From the NCBI GenBank assembly GCA_023228825.1, contig JALOAL010000013.1:18564-82563 (forward strand): a DNA stretch of 64,000 bases, given 5' to 3'. The stretch comes from Dehalococcoidia bacterium. GTDB taxonomy: Bacteria; Chloroflexota; Dehalococcoidia; UBA2979. Below the pieces are notes generated by a model that made no database searches, was not told the DNA's origin, and saw only the letters and a program-made list of their open reading frames with translations. A program made the position numbers and the translations under genes. Below, piece by piece: positions 35,780 to 44,105 of the stretch. Every line of letters begins with the position of its first letter. Position 1 is the first letter of the stretch.

Positions 35780-35952
35780 CGCGTGCTCCGCTGCTCGCTG
35801 GGTGCGCTGTGACCGGACACTGGCTGGGATTCAGTACGAGCGTTGGCGGAAGGACAGTCTCGACTTACTAAACATACAACACGCATCACAGCAGGCAATG
35901 CCAGAAGTCCCGCGACGCCCAGTCCGTCCACCCACACCCCGGATGTGGGATC

Positions 35953-37158
35953 ATGCCCGCCATGACTCCCGCGCCTCCCAGCCCTGCTCGCCCAGCCGAC
36001 ACGTTCGACGCGGACGTGGTCGTGATCGGCGCGGGCGTGGTGGGACTCGCGGTGGCGGAGCGGCTCGCGCGGTCCGCCTCGGTCGTCGTGCTCGAGCGGC
36101 ACGAGGGCATCGCGCGGGAGACCTCCGCGCACAACAGCGGCGTGGTGCACGCCTCCATCTACTACGAGACCGGCTCGTTGAAGCACCGCCTCTGCTGGGA
36201 GGGCAACCCGCTGATCTACGAGTGGGCGGACGCCCACCACGTCCCCGTCCTGCGCTGCGGCAAACTCATCGCCGCCATGACGGAGGAGGAGCGCCCCGGC
36301 CTGGACGAGGTGCTCCGCCAGGCCACCGCCAACGAGGCGCGCGACCTGCAACGCCTGTCGGGCGAGCAGGCGCGCGCACTGGAACCGCACGTCCCCGTGG
36401 TGGAGGCGATCTGGTCGCCCAGCACCGGTGTGGTGGACGCGTTCGCGCTCGCCCGCTCGTACGAGGCGGCGGCACGCGCCCACGGCGCCCTGACGGTGAC
36501 GCACCACGAGGTCACCCACCTCGAACGCGAGGGCGCCGGCTTCCGCCTGGCCCTGCGCGACGCCGAGGGCGCCACGTCCGAGTTACGCGCCGGCACGGTG
36601 GTGAACTCGGCCGGCCTCCACGCCCACCACGTGGCGGAGATGCTGGACTATCCCCTGGACGGTGGGTTCCTCCAGGACGGGGCAGGGCAGGGCGTTCCCG
36701 TGCCGGCCCTCCGCCAGCGCGTGAACCGCGGCGTCTACTACGACATCGTGGACCCCGAGGTGGCGCGCCGGATCTCGCGCCCGGTGTATCCGCTGCCGGA
36801 GCACGCGGCGGGTGGACTGGGCCTGCACCTGACCGTGGACACCGACGGGGGCGTGCACCTGGGCCCCGCGGCGGAGTGGATCGAGCCGGACGTGCCGCTG
36901 GACTACCGCAACCCGGACAACCCCGCGCTGCGGGCGCGCTTCCTCGCCTCCGGCCAGCGCTTCCTCCCTGGCCTGCGCGACGACCAGATCGCCCCCGGCC
37001 AGGTGGGCTACCGCCCGAAACTCCAGGCGCCCGGCGGCGGGCAGGCGGACTTCCTGATCTGGCGACACCGCGGCTACGTCCACCTCGGCGGCATCGAGTC
37101 GCCCGGGCTCACCTCCAGCCTGGCGCTCGCGCGTGAGGTGGAGAAACACCTACGCTGA
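35953..37158 (+). CDS. lhgO: L-2-hydroxyglutarate dehydrogenase/oxidase-like FAD enzyme
   Basis: A 401-residue DAO-family flavoprotein. The FAD motif DVVVIGAGVVGLAVAERLAR is near residue 25, and RETSAHNSGVVHASIYYETG is the LhgO/YgaF signature, with KAxx-type C-terminal GYVHLGGIESPGLTSSLA closing the FAD site. The enzyme oxidises L-2-hydroxyglutarate to 2-oxoglutarate. A second ATG three codons later is an alternative start. It lies between the divergent fbpB and the plus-strand fbpA, interrupting the iron transporter locus. Confidence 0.88.
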   Translation: MPAMTPAPPSPARPADTFDADVVVIGAGVVGLAVAERLARSASVVVLERHEGIARETSAHNSGVVHASIYYETGSLKHRLCWEGNPLIYEWADAHHVPVLRCGKLIAAMTEEERPGLDEVLRQATANEARDLQRLSGEQARALEPHVPVVEAIWSPSTGVVDAFALARSYEAAARAHGALTVTHHEVTHLEREGAGFRLALRDAEGATSELRAGTVVNSAGLHAHHVAEMLDYPLDGGFLQDGAGQGVPVPALRQRVNRGVYYDIVDPEVARRISRPVYPLPEHAAGGLGLHLTVDTDGGVHLGPAAEWIEPDVPLDYRNPDNPALRARFLASGQRFLPGLRDDQIAPGQVGYRPKLQAPGGGQADFLIWRHRGYVHLGGIESPGLTSSLALAREVEKHLR

Positions 37159-37162
37159 GGGC

Positions 37163-37276
37163 GTGAACCTGCTGGAAGACCCCGGTAAGTACTACTGGAA
37201 GTGGCTCGCCATCGCCGCGGTGCTGCTCGTGGTCTACGCCATCGAGCGCCAGATCCGCACCGGCGCGATCTTCTAG
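37163..37276 (+). CDS. 37-residue single-pass membrane peptide
   Basis: A short frame starting at GTG four bases after the lhgO stop codon, with TGAGGG ahead of it. The peptide begins with VNLLEDPGKYYWKW, then one membrane segment (LAIAAVLLVVYAI, about residues 15-27) and a charged tail ending in Arg-Thr-Gly-Ala-Ile-Phe. Tight spacing after lhgO, sensible codon use and the amphipathic-to-membrane layout make it a credible gene. It could be a small regulator of a membrane complex, possibly of LhgO electron transfer, but nothing here proves that. Confidence 0.6.
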   Translation: MNLLEDPGKYYWKWLAIAAVLLVVYAIERQIRTGAIF

Positions 37277-37283
37277 CGGCCCA

Positions 37284-37347
37284 CCCCTCACCCTGTCGTC
37301 CCCTCAACCCTGTCGCCCCTCGCCCTGTCGTCCCCTCACCCTGTCGT
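37284..37347. repeat. Tandem repeat, four copies of a 16-bp unit, upstream of fbpA
   Basis: The unit CCCCTCACCCTGTCGT occurs at 37284, 37300 (with AACC and one change at its end), 37316 (CGCC) and 37332, followed by a decayed fifth copy. It fills the gap between the 37-residue gene and the fbpA promoter. Confidence 0.85.
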
Positions 37348-37394
37348 GGCCGTCACCCGGTCGTCGGGGTTGGACCGAGACGCTTGCGCTTCAA

Positions 37395-37420
37395 TTGACA
37401 CTTAGCCTGGACTAACTCAA
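37395..37420 (+). promoter_or_regulatory. Candidate fbpA promoter with TTAG-n6-CTAA operator-like dyad
   Basis: An AT-rich island in an otherwise GC-rich region holds TTGACA (37395-37400), a -35 match, and 17 bases on a weak CAATCT. Between them TTAG and CTAA (37402-37415) flank CCTGGA. Half-sites TTAG/CTAA are the core of DtxR/IdeR-type iron boxes, which would suit an iron-uptake gene, but the match is incomplete. Confidence 0.4.
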
Positions 37421-37478
37421 TCTTCCAGCCTGACCGTAGTGCCACCTCTACCCGGCACACGACAGGGAAGGTTCCAAC

Positions 37479-38498
37479 ATGCGACTCACCCGTTGGCGCT
37501 GGGCTACCGTCCCCGCGCTGCTCCTGGCCCTCACCGTCGGCGCCGCCTGTGGCGGGGACGACGGCGACGAAAGCCTGACCGTGTACTCCGGCCGCTCGGA
37601 GAGCCTCATCGGTCCGCTGCTCGCGCAGTTCGAGGACGAGACCGGCATCAGCGTCTCGGTCCGCTACGGCTCCACCACGGAGATGACCACCACGATCCTG
37701 GAAGAGGGCGGGAACAGCCCTGCGGACGTCTTCATCGCGCAGGACACCGGCGGCCTGGGCGCCGTGCAGAACGCCGGGCTCTTCGAGCCGCTGTCGCAGG
37801 ACATCCTGGACCAGGTGGACGCAAAATGGCGCTCGGACGACGGCGGCTGGGTGGGCCTCTCCGGCCGCGCGCGCGTGCTGGTCTACAACAACCAGTCGCT
37901 GACCCCGGCGGACCTTCCCGGCTCCATCCTGGACCTGACCGACCCGCAGTGGAGCGGCCGCGTGGCGTGGGCGCCCACCAACGCCTCGTTCCAGGCGTTC
38001 GTCACCGCCCTGCGCATCCAGCACGGCGAGGACGTCGCCCGCGACTGGCTGGAGGGCATGATCGCCAATGACGTGGCCACGTACGAGGGCAACCGCCCGA
38101 TCGTGGAGGCCGTGGCCGCTGGCGAGGTGGAAGTCGGCCTGGTCAACCACTACTACCTGCACGGCTTCCTGGCCGACCACGGCGAGTCCTACACCGCCCG
38201 CAACCACTACATGGATGCCGGCGACACCGGCGCCCTGGTGGGCGTGGCCGGCGGCGGCATCCTCGCCTCCTCTGACAACAAGGACGCGGCCGTCCGGCTG
38301 ATCGAGTTCCTCCTGTCGGACGAGGCGCAGACCTACTTCGCGGAGGAGACGTACGAGTACCCCGTGGTCGCGTCCGTCCCGGCCAACGCTGACCTCCCCG
38401 GCCTGAACGAGATCCAGCCCCCGGCCATCGACCTGGACGACCTGGAGGACCTCGAAGGCACCCTCGCCCTCCTGCGCGAGGTGGGCGCGCTCGAGTAG
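37479..38498 (+). CDS. fbpA: Iron(III) ABC transporter substrate-binding lipoprotein
   Basis: A 339-residue binding protein. The N-terminus has basic residues, a hydrophobic core and TVGAAC with Cys24, consistent with a lipoprotein. SLTVYSGRSESLIGPLLAQF and DVFIAQDTGGLGAVQNAG are typical of FbpA/FutA proteins, and VNHYYLHGF carries the paired Tyr that coordinate ferric iron. It feeds FbpB/FbpC encoded on the other strand. GGGAAGG precedes the ATG; four-copy repeats flank it on both sides. Confidence 0.92.
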   Translation: MRLTRWRWATVPALLLALTVGAACGGDDGDESLTVYSGRSESLIGPLLAQFEDETGISVSVRYGSTTEMTTTILEEGGNSPADVFIAQDTGGLGAVQNAGLFEPLSQDILDQVDAKWRSDDGGWVGLSGRARVLVYNNQSLTPADLPGSILDLTDPQWSGRVAWAPTNASFQAFVTALRIQHGEDVARDWLEGMIANDVATYEGNRPIVEAVAAGEVEVGLVNHYYLHGFLADHGESYTARNHYMDAGDTGALVGVAGGGILASSDNKDAAVRLIEFLLSDEAQTYFAEETYEYPVVASVPANADLPGLNEIQPPAIDLDDLEDLEGTLALLREVGALE

Positions 38499-38507
38499 CG
38501 AACTTAC

Positions 38508-38571
38508 CGAGGCAGCCCCCGGCCGAGGCAGCCCCCGGCCGAGGCAGCCCCCGGCCGAGGCAGCCCCCGGC
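38508..38571. repeat. Tandem repeat, four perfect copies of a 16-bp unit, downstream of fbpA
   Basis: CGAGGCAGCCCCCGGC is repeated exactly at 38508, 38524, 38540 and 38556, followed by a degenerate CGAAGCAGG. It begins nine bases after the fbpA stop codon. Confidence 0.92.
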
Positions 38572-38582
38572 CGAAGCAGGCC

Positions 38583-38607
38583 CTGCGGCGCTCCCTGTGC
38601 GCCGCAG
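38583..38607 (+). terminator. First hairpin after fbpA
   Basis: CTGCGGCGC and GCGCCGCAG form a perfect 9-bp stem with a TCCCTGT loop, just past the 16-bp repeats. Probably terminates the fbpA transcript together with the next hairpin. Confidence 0.55.
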
Positions 38608-38609
38608 TC

Positions 38610-38637
38610 GGACGGCCGCCCTCCGGGGCGGCCGTCC
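38610..38637 (+). terminator. Second hairpin after fbpA
   Basis: GGACGGCCGCC and GGCGGCCGTCC form an 11-bp stem with a CTCCGG loop directly after the first hairpin. The rest of the gap up to 38833 holds no gene that I can support. Confidence 0.55.
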
Positions 38638-38833
38638 AGCGTCCGGAGGGCCCCTCTCGAGGCCCCCCAGACATCTCGCACGACCTCGGGTGGATGGGTG
38701 GCGCCGGAATTCGCTACTCTGCCGCCGCTGGGACGACAGGGAGCCCTCTGCACGGGGGACGCGTCGTACCGCAGCGGCTGAGCCCAGGCCACACACGGCT
38801 GAAGCCCGAGCCATATGGCTGAAGGAGGAGCAC

Positions 38834-39349
38834 ATGGCATCCGACGAGTTCCCGATCGAGCGAGGGCACATCATGCTGTTCGCGCGCTCCATCGGTGACG
38901 CGAACCCGATCTACTACGACGAGGAAGCGGCGAAGCAGACCGAGCCCGGCCAGATCATCGCGCCGCCCACCTTCGTGCAGGCCTCGGCCCAGTTCGACCC
39001 GGACTACTTCCTCCGGCCGAAGATCGGCAAGCGCTGGTTCGGCTCCGGCAAGGAAGCCTCCGGCTCCAACGCCCCGGCAGAGCCCGCCGCAGAGGGCGCT
39101 GCTCGTACCGGCGGCGGTGGCGGCGGCCTGCACGCGGAGCAGCACTACGAGTACCACCGCCCGCTGCTGCCCGGCATGGTCCTGCACTCCGTCAGCAAGC
39201 CCGGCAAGACCTGGGAGGCCGAAGGCCGCCGCGCGGGCAAGTTGAACTTCTCCGAGAGCATCACGGAGTACTACGACCAGGACGACAACCTCGTGATCAC
39301 GGCGCGCTCCGTCGGTGTCCGCACCGAGCGCCCGGCCACGCAGGGTTAG
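38834..39349 (+). CDS. MaoC-like dehydratase, N-terminal (FAS1-like) subunit
   Basis: A 171-residue hot-dog-fold protein starting at the ATG with GAAGGAGGAG ahead of it. FARSIGDANPIYYDEEAAKQ and APPTFVQASAQF match the N-terminal MaoC/FAS1-like dehydratase domain that lacks the catalytic Asp-His. A Gly-rich loop (about residues 95-102) interrupts it before HYEYHRPLLPGMVL. Paired with the catalytic subunit encoded ten bases downstream it should form a heterodimeric (R)-specific enoyl-CoA (or acyl-carrier) hydratase, as HadA-HadB in mycobacteria. Confidence 0.85.
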   Translation: MASDEFPIERGHIMLFARSIGDANPIYYDEEAAKQTEPGQIIAPPTFVQASAQFDPDYFLRPKIGKRWFGSGKEASGSNAPAEPAAEGAARTGGGGGGLHAEQHYEYHRPLLPGMVLHSVSKPGKTWEAEGRRAGKLNFSESITEYYDQDDNLVITARSVGVRTERPATQG

Positions 39350-39359
39350 GGGGCGCACG

Positions 39360-39776
39360 ATGGCACTGAAGGCAAGCGACCTGAAGGTTGGCGACACTCA
39401 CTCCGAGGAGATCTGCCACGAACTCTCTCGCACGCAGATCGTGATGTACGCGGGCACCTCCGGCGACTACAACCCGCTGCACTCGGACGATATGTTCACG
39501 AAGAACGCGGGCTACCCGGGCGTCTTCGCCCACGGCATGCTCACCATGGGCATGACCGGCAGGATGCTCACGAACTACGTGGGCGACGGCCGCCTCACGA
39601 AGTACGGCGTCCGCTTCGTCTCCCAGGTCTGGCCCGGCGACACCCTGACCGCGGAAGCCACCGTCAAGGAAGTCCGCGAGGAGGACGGCCAGCAGGTGGT
39701 GGACCTGGACATCGTCACCAAGAACCAGGACGGCACCCCCGTCCTCACCGGCTCCGCCACCGCCCGCGTCGACTAG
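39360..39776 (+). CDS. MaoC-like (R)-specific enoyl-CoA hydratase, catalytic subunit
   Basis: A 138-residue hot-dog protein with the hydratase 2 motif YAGTSGDYNPLHSDDMFTKN (Asp and His of the catalytic dyad) and VFAHGMLTMGMTGRML. The ATG at 39360 begins MALKASDLKVGD; longer frames upstream overlap the partner gene. It hydrates trans-2-enoyl thioesters to the (R)-3-hydroxy form. A GCAA-loop terminator hairpin follows. Confidence 0.9.
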   Translation: MALKASDLKVGDTHSEEICHELSRTQIVMYAGTSGDYNPLHSDDMFTKNAGYPGVFAHGMLTMGMTGRMLTNYVGDGRLTKYGVRFVSQVWPGDTLTAEATVKEVREEDGQQVVDLDIVTKNQDGTPVLTGSATARVD

Positions 39777-39800
39777 CCCCGCCGCCCGAGGCGTGCACGA

Positions 39801-39824
39801 GAACGGCCCCGCAAGGGGCCGTTC
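39801..39824 (+). terminator. Terminator hairpin with GNRA tetraloop
   Basis: GAACGGCCCC and GGGGCCGTTC form a perfect 10-bp stem closed by a GCAA tetraloop, 24 bases after the hydratase stop codon. Confidence 0.7.
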
Positions 39825-39878
39825 GTCTGCTCCGGCCCATCCTCTGTCCCGGGGCGGAGGCGGTTAGACTCCCACACG

Positions 39879-40310
39879 ATGGTGGAGATAGAGCGCTACC
39901 GCGCAGAGCACCTGGCGGGCATCCTTCGGCTCTGCAAGGCGGAGGGCTGGCCCTCCTTCCCTGACGACCCCGTACGCGCCCAGCGGGTGCTGACCGCGCC
40001 GGGTGTGACGACGGTCGTGGCGCTCGATGGAGAGGCTGTCGTGGGCTTCGCCCAGATGTTCAGCGACGGCGAGTTGCAGGCGTTCCTGGCGAACATGGCC
40101 GTGGACAGCGCACGCCGAAGACAGGGCGTAGCACGTCTCCTCGTGACTGAGGGCTTACGCCTGGCTGGCGGCGAACGCGTCGACCTGCTGAGCGAGGACG
40201 ACGCTGTCGGGTTCTACGAGTCGTTCCCACACTTCCGAAAGCCCGGCATCCGCCTCTACCCGTTCCACGAGGACTCAGTCGAGGACTCGACCGACACTCC
40301 TCGCGGATGA
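39879..40310 (+). CDS. GNAT family N-acetyltransferase
   Basis: A 143-residue acetyltransferase. The acetyl-CoA binding motif is in LANMAVDSARRRQGVARLLV (variant of R/Q-x-x-G-x-G/A), after VVALDGEAVVGFAQM and before the C-terminal VDLLSEDDAVGFYESF, typical of GNAT motif B. The substrate is unknown. Its stop overlaps the methyltransferase start (ATGA), so the two act in one operon. Confidence 0.87.
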   Translation: MVEIERYRAEHLAGILRLCKAEGWPSFPDDPVRAQRVLTAPGVTTVVALDGEAVVGFAQMFSDGELQAFLANMAVDSARRRQGVARLLVTEGLRLAGGERVDLLSEDDAVGFYESFPHFRKPGIRLYPFHEDSVEDSTDTPRG

Positions 40311-41365
40311 ACCCACCATCGCAGGACTCCCTCACCCCCACCGAGCGACGCTGGCGCGAACTAGCCCCGCCCGAGGCGGCGGCGTCCGCTCGAGGGCTGT
40401 ACGAGCGGGTGGCCCTCTGGTCGTCCGGGAACCTGCCGGGGGTGGATGCGGCGTACGACCCGCTGCGCGAGCAGCACTGGGCCTACGCCGCCCTGGTCGC
40501 CGACTTCGCGTCGCACCTGCCGGTCGGGGGAGTCGAGGGGCGCACGAGGGTGCTCGACCTCGGGCCGGGCGACGGATGGCCCTCGATATCGCTCGCGGCG
40601 GCGTTGCCGGGGTCAGCCGTCCTGGGCGTGGACCCCTCGCCGAGGCGGGTCGCGGTCTGCCGGGCGAACGCGGCGCGCCTCGGCGTGGGGAACGCCTCGT
40701 TCCTCGCGGGGGACGGGGCGGCGCTGCCGGTGGCGGACGGCGCCCTCGACCTGGCTGTGGCGTCCCATTCCCTCGAGGAGTGCGCCGACCCGGAAGCGGC
40801 GATGCGTGAACTGGCGCGCGTCCTGCGTCCGGGTGGTGTCCTGCGGGTGCAGTCTCAGGTCTGGGCGCTGCCGTCTCCGGAGATGGAGACCGTCACCCTG
40901 ACCGAAGGCGTGGACTCCCTGCTCTTCACCTACGCCCGCCGCACGCAGGAGCCCGCGCGCGAACGTCGATACGTCCTCGCGCTGCCCGCGACGCCCGAGG
41001 CGCGGCTCGCCCACACCGAGGCGCTCGTCGCCACTGCGGATGCCCCGCGCGCCTACGGCGAGACCCTTGTGGAAGGCGGACTGGCGACCGAGGTGCTGGA
41101 GCGCCTCGCGCCCTTCGCCCTCGCCTCGTCGGTCGTCGAACTGAGGCGGTGGACGCCCTCGTGGCTGGCGGAGGCGCTGCTGGCCGCCGGGTTCCGGGAG
41201 GCGCGGACGACCGCCCACCCCGGCGACGCCGCACGGCTGGCCGGCCGCGGGATGATCGCCCTGGGCGAGGACGCGGCCCGGGCGGCGTTCGAGGGCGTGA
41301 CGGCAGACCTCGGCGCGCGCGTGTCGCGGGAGGCGGGGGCGGCGATGGTGACGGCGGTGCGGTAG
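40307..41365 (+). CDS. Class I SAM-dependent methyltransferase
   Basis: A 352-residue protein with the SAM-binding motif TRVLDLGPGDGWPSISLAAA near residue 85, followed by VLGVDPSPRRVAVCRANAAR (motif II), DLAVASHSLEECADPEAAMR and ELARVLRPGGVLRVQSQVWA, the motif IV/post-IV region of ubiE-like methyltransferases. A second, Ala/Arg-rich domain of about 150 residues follows and ends in a short tail. Translationally coupled to the upstream GNAT gene. Substrate not deducible. Confidence 0.88.
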   Translation: MNPPSQDSLTPTERRWRELAPPEAAASARGLYERVALWSSGNLPGVDAAYDPLREQHWAYAALVADFASHLPVGGVEGRTRVLDLGPGDGWPSISLAAALPGSAVLGVDPSPRRVAVCRANAARLGVGNASFLAGDGAALPVADGALDLAVASHSLEECADPEAAMRELARVLRPGGVLRVQSQVWALPSPEMETVTLTEGVDSLLFTYARRTQEPARERRYVLALPATPEARLAHTEALVATADAPRAYGETLVEGGLATEVLERLAPFALASSVVELRRWTPSWLAEALLAAGFREARTTAHPGDAARLAGRGMIALGEDAARAAFEGVTADLGARVSREAGAAMVTAVR

Positions 41366-41462
41366 CCCTTCGGCCCTTGCCACGCTTGGCACGCCTCATA
41401 ACATGCACCCGGTACGCCTCGCCGCCGGGGGGTGGTGGGGCGCGGTCTGCAAGGGGGAGCAC

Positions 41463-43967
41463 ATGGCCGGTCCGCTGGACGATCTACGCGTCATTGACCT
41501 GAGCAACGGGCCCGTGGGCGGCATCGCCACGATGATCCTGGGGGACTTCGGCGCGGAGGTGGTGAAGGTGGAGCGCCCCGGCGGCGACCCGTTCCGCTTC
41601 CTGGCCAGCGCGCCCATGTGGCTGCGCGGCAAAAAGAGCGTGGAACTGGACCTGAAGCGCGAGGTCGAGAAGCAGCGCCTCTATGACCTGGTGAAGACGG
41701 CGGACGTGGTGGTCACCTCGTTCCGGGCGCACGAGGCGGTGGACCTGGGTTGCGACTACGACGTGCTCGCCTACCAGAACGCCGGCCTGGTCTACACTCA
41801 GATCTCCGGCTTCGGCCCCTACGGCCCGTACGTGGGCTATCCGGGCTACGAGGGCGTGGTGGCGGCCAAGGCCGGCCGCATGATGGCGTTCGAGGGCACC
41901 GCCCCGCGCCCCGGCCCGCAGTTCGCGGCGCTGCAGGTGGGCAGCCACGCGGCCGCGCAGGCCGCTGTCACGGGCACGCTCGCCGCCCTCCTGGCGCGGG
42001 AGCACCTCGGCTTTGGGCAGTACGTGGAGACCAGCCTGCTGCAGGGGCTGATGCCGTACGACCTGGCCGGCCTCGCCATGGCGTCGCTGCGGGAGCGTGA
42101 CCCGGAGCAGTGGTCGCTGGACGCTGTGCCCGCGGCAGCCGGACGCATGCCCACCATCAACTACCAGCCCGTGATGGCGAAGGACGGGCGCTGGATCCAG
42201 TTGGGCAACCTGCTCCAGCACCTCTTCGACAACTTCATCGCCGCCACGGACATGGTGGACATCTTCGCGGACGGCAAGCACGAGGGCTCACCCGCGCTCT
42301 GGGAGGAAGAGGTGCGCGAGGCCTTCCGCGACCGCATGTTCAACCGCATGCGCGAGAAGACCGCGGACGAGTGGCAGCGCATCTTCGTGGAGAACGGCGG
42401 CGTGGTCTCCACCATCTACGAGACCACGCAGGACGCGCTGGACAACCCGGACCTGGTGATGAACGGCCACGTGATCGAGGTCGCGGACCCGCGCGGCACC
42501 CTGAAGAACGCCACCACGGTCATGGAGGCCGTGCTGGGCTTCTACGGCGACGACTCGCACCAGCGCGCGCCCATGAAGCAGATCGGCCCGGTGGCCCTGC
42601 TGACGGAGACCCCGGCGGAGATCCACGGCGACATCCCCGCCGTGGGCCAGCACACGCGCGCCATGCTGGAGGACAAGCGCACGCCCTGGCAGCCCCTGAA
42701 CAAGGAGCAGCGCAGCCACGCCCCCGCGCTCGACGGCGTCACCGTGCTGGACTTCAGCACGATCATCGCGGCGCCCCTGGGCTGCTCGCACCTGGCGGAC
42801 CTGGGCGCGCGGGTGATCAAGGTGGAGCAGGTGGGCGGCGACCCGTGGCGCTGGATGGGCAACGGGAGCCTGGGCGCCATCCGCACGAACGCCGGCAAGG
42901 AAAGCATCTGCGTGGACCTGAAGCACCCGGAGGGCCAGGCGATCGTGCGTGCGCTGATCGAACAGGCGGACATGATCGTGCACAACTACCGACCCGGCGT
43001 GCCCCAGCGCCTGGGCATCTCCTACGAGGACGCGAAGGCGATCAAGCCGGACATCATCTACCTGAACGTGAACGGCTACGGCCCCGCCGGCCCCAGCGCC
43101 CACCGGCCGGCCACGCACCCCATCCCGGGCGCGGCGCTGGGCGGCGCCACCTGGCAGTCCGGCGGCCTCCCCACCGGCGTCAGCCTGGAGGAGATCCGGG
43201 AGGGCGCCCGCCGTCTTTTCCGCGCGAACGAGGTGAACCCGGACCCCAACACCTCCGCCGTGGTCGCCACCACGGCAGTGCTGGCCCTCTACGCACGGAA
43301 GCGCACCGGCATGGGGCAGGAGGTGTTCGTGGACATGATGGGCGCCAACGCCTTCGCCAACTCGGACGACTTCTTCTGGTACGAGGACCGCGAGGAGCGC
43401 CCGGACGTCGATCCTGACCTCCTCGGCACCGGCCCGCTCTACCGCCTCTACCCGTGCAAGGAAGGCTGGGTCTTCCTGGGCATCCTGCTGGAGAAGGAGT
43501 GGGTGCGCTTCTGCCGCCGCATCGGCAGCCCGGAACTGGCGATCGACCCGCGCTTCGACACACGGGTGGCCAGGCAGGAGAACGCCCCGGCCCTGACCGC
43601 GCTGTTGGAGGAACTCTTCCTCACGGAGAGCGCGGACGACTGGGAGCGCCTGCTGGGCGTGGCCGGCCTCGGCTGCGTGCGCGCGGACGGCCCCCTGCCG
43701 GGCGAGTTCTGGCACACCGACCAGCAGGTGCAGGTGAACGAGTACAAGGCGACGGTGGTGCACCCGCAGCACGGAGAGATGGAGCGCCACGGCCCCGTCG
43801 TCCGGCTGCGCCAGACACCGAACCGCATCGCCTCCGCCCCGCTGGCAGGCCAGCACACGGACGTCCTGCTGCGCGAACTCGGCTACACCGAGGAGGACGT
43901 CGCCCGCCTGCGTGAGGCCGGCGTCGTGTGGGCGGAGCAGGCCGTGGAGGCGCTCACGGAGGCGTAG
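41463..43967 (+). CDS. Tandem CaiB/BaiF-type CoA-transferase
   Basis: An 834-residue fusion of two CoA-transferase family III domains. The first (about 1-400) starts LRVIDLSNGPVGGIATMIL, has FGAEVVKVERPGGDPFR and SGFGPYGPYVGYPGYEGV; the second (about 440-834) has VLDFSTIIAAPLGCSHLAD, GARVIKVEQVGGDPWRW and VNGYGPAGPSAHRPA. ATG at 41463 is preceded by GGGGGAG. The usual catalytic Asp (in LLDA of typical members) is Gln194 in the first half (SLLQG) and Gly627 in the second (DMMGAN), so activity is unclear. Confidence 0.88.
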   Translation: MAGPLDDLRVIDLSNGPVGGIATMILGDFGAEVVKVERPGGDPFRFLASAPMWLRGKKSVELDLKREVEKQRLYDLVKTADVVVTSFRAHEAVDLGCDYDVLAYQNAGLVYTQISGFGPYGPYVGYPGYEGVVAAKAGRMMAFEGTAPRPGPQFAALQVGSHAAAQAAVTGTLAALLAREHLGFGQYVETSLLQGLMPYDLAGLAMASLRERDPEQWSLDAVPAAAGRMPTINYQPVMAKDGRWIQLGNLLQHLFDNFIAATDMVDIFADGKHEGSPALWEEEVREAFRDRMFNRMREKTADEWQRIFVENGGVVSTIYETTQDALDNPDLVMNGHVIEVADPRGTLKNATTVMEAVLGFYGDDSHQRAPMKQIGPVALLTETPAEIHGDIPAVGQHTRAMLEDKRTPWQPLNKEQRSHAPALDGVTVLDFSTIIAAPLGCSHLADLGARVIKVEQVGGDPWRWMGNGSLGAIRTNAGKESICVDLKHPEGQAIVRALIEQADMIVHNYRPGVPQRLGISYEDAKAIKPDIIYLNVNGYGPAGPSAHRPATHPIPGAALGGATWQSGGLPTGVSLEEIREGARRLFRANEVNPDPNTSAVVATTAVLALYARKRTGMGQEVFVDMMGANAFANSDDFFWYEDREERPDVDPDLLGTGPLYRLYPCKEGWVFLGILLEKEWVRFCRRIGSPELAIDPRFDTRVARQENAPALTALLEELFLTESADDWERLLGVAGLGCVRADGPLPGEFWHTDQQVQVNEYKATVVHPQHGEMERHGPVVRLRQTPNRIASAPLAGQHTDVLLRELGYTEEDVARLREAGVVWAEQAVEALTEA

Positions 43968-43970
43968 CCT

Positions 43971-43986
43971 CCCCCCCCCCCCCCCC
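43971..43986. repeat. Run of 16 cytosines
   Basis: A homopolymer C run starts three bases after the stop codon of the CoA transferase. Such runs are prone to slippage and sequencing length error. Confidence 0.9.
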
Positions 43987-43989
43987 ACC

Positions 43990-44016
43990 GCCCTCGGTAC
44001 CCCTCCGTCCGAGGGC
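43990..44016 (+). terminator. Hairpin after the CoA transferase
   Basis: GCCCTCGG (43990-43997) pairs with CCGAGGGC (44009-44016) across an 11-base loop, just after the C run and before the Eis-like gene. Confidence 0.45.
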
Positions 44017-44105
44017 AACCCCGGCGCCACCACGCGCGTTGTCTGCACGTGGGCCTGCGGCATGGGGGTTCGCCTCGCACTGCGGGTATAGAGGGGGAGC
44101 CGCCT

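Noticed and set aside
43971..43986. C run as a phase-variation tract
   Set aside because: It lies after the stop codon of one gene and over 100 bases before the next start, so slippage would not change a reading frame; more likely a replication or sequencing artefact.
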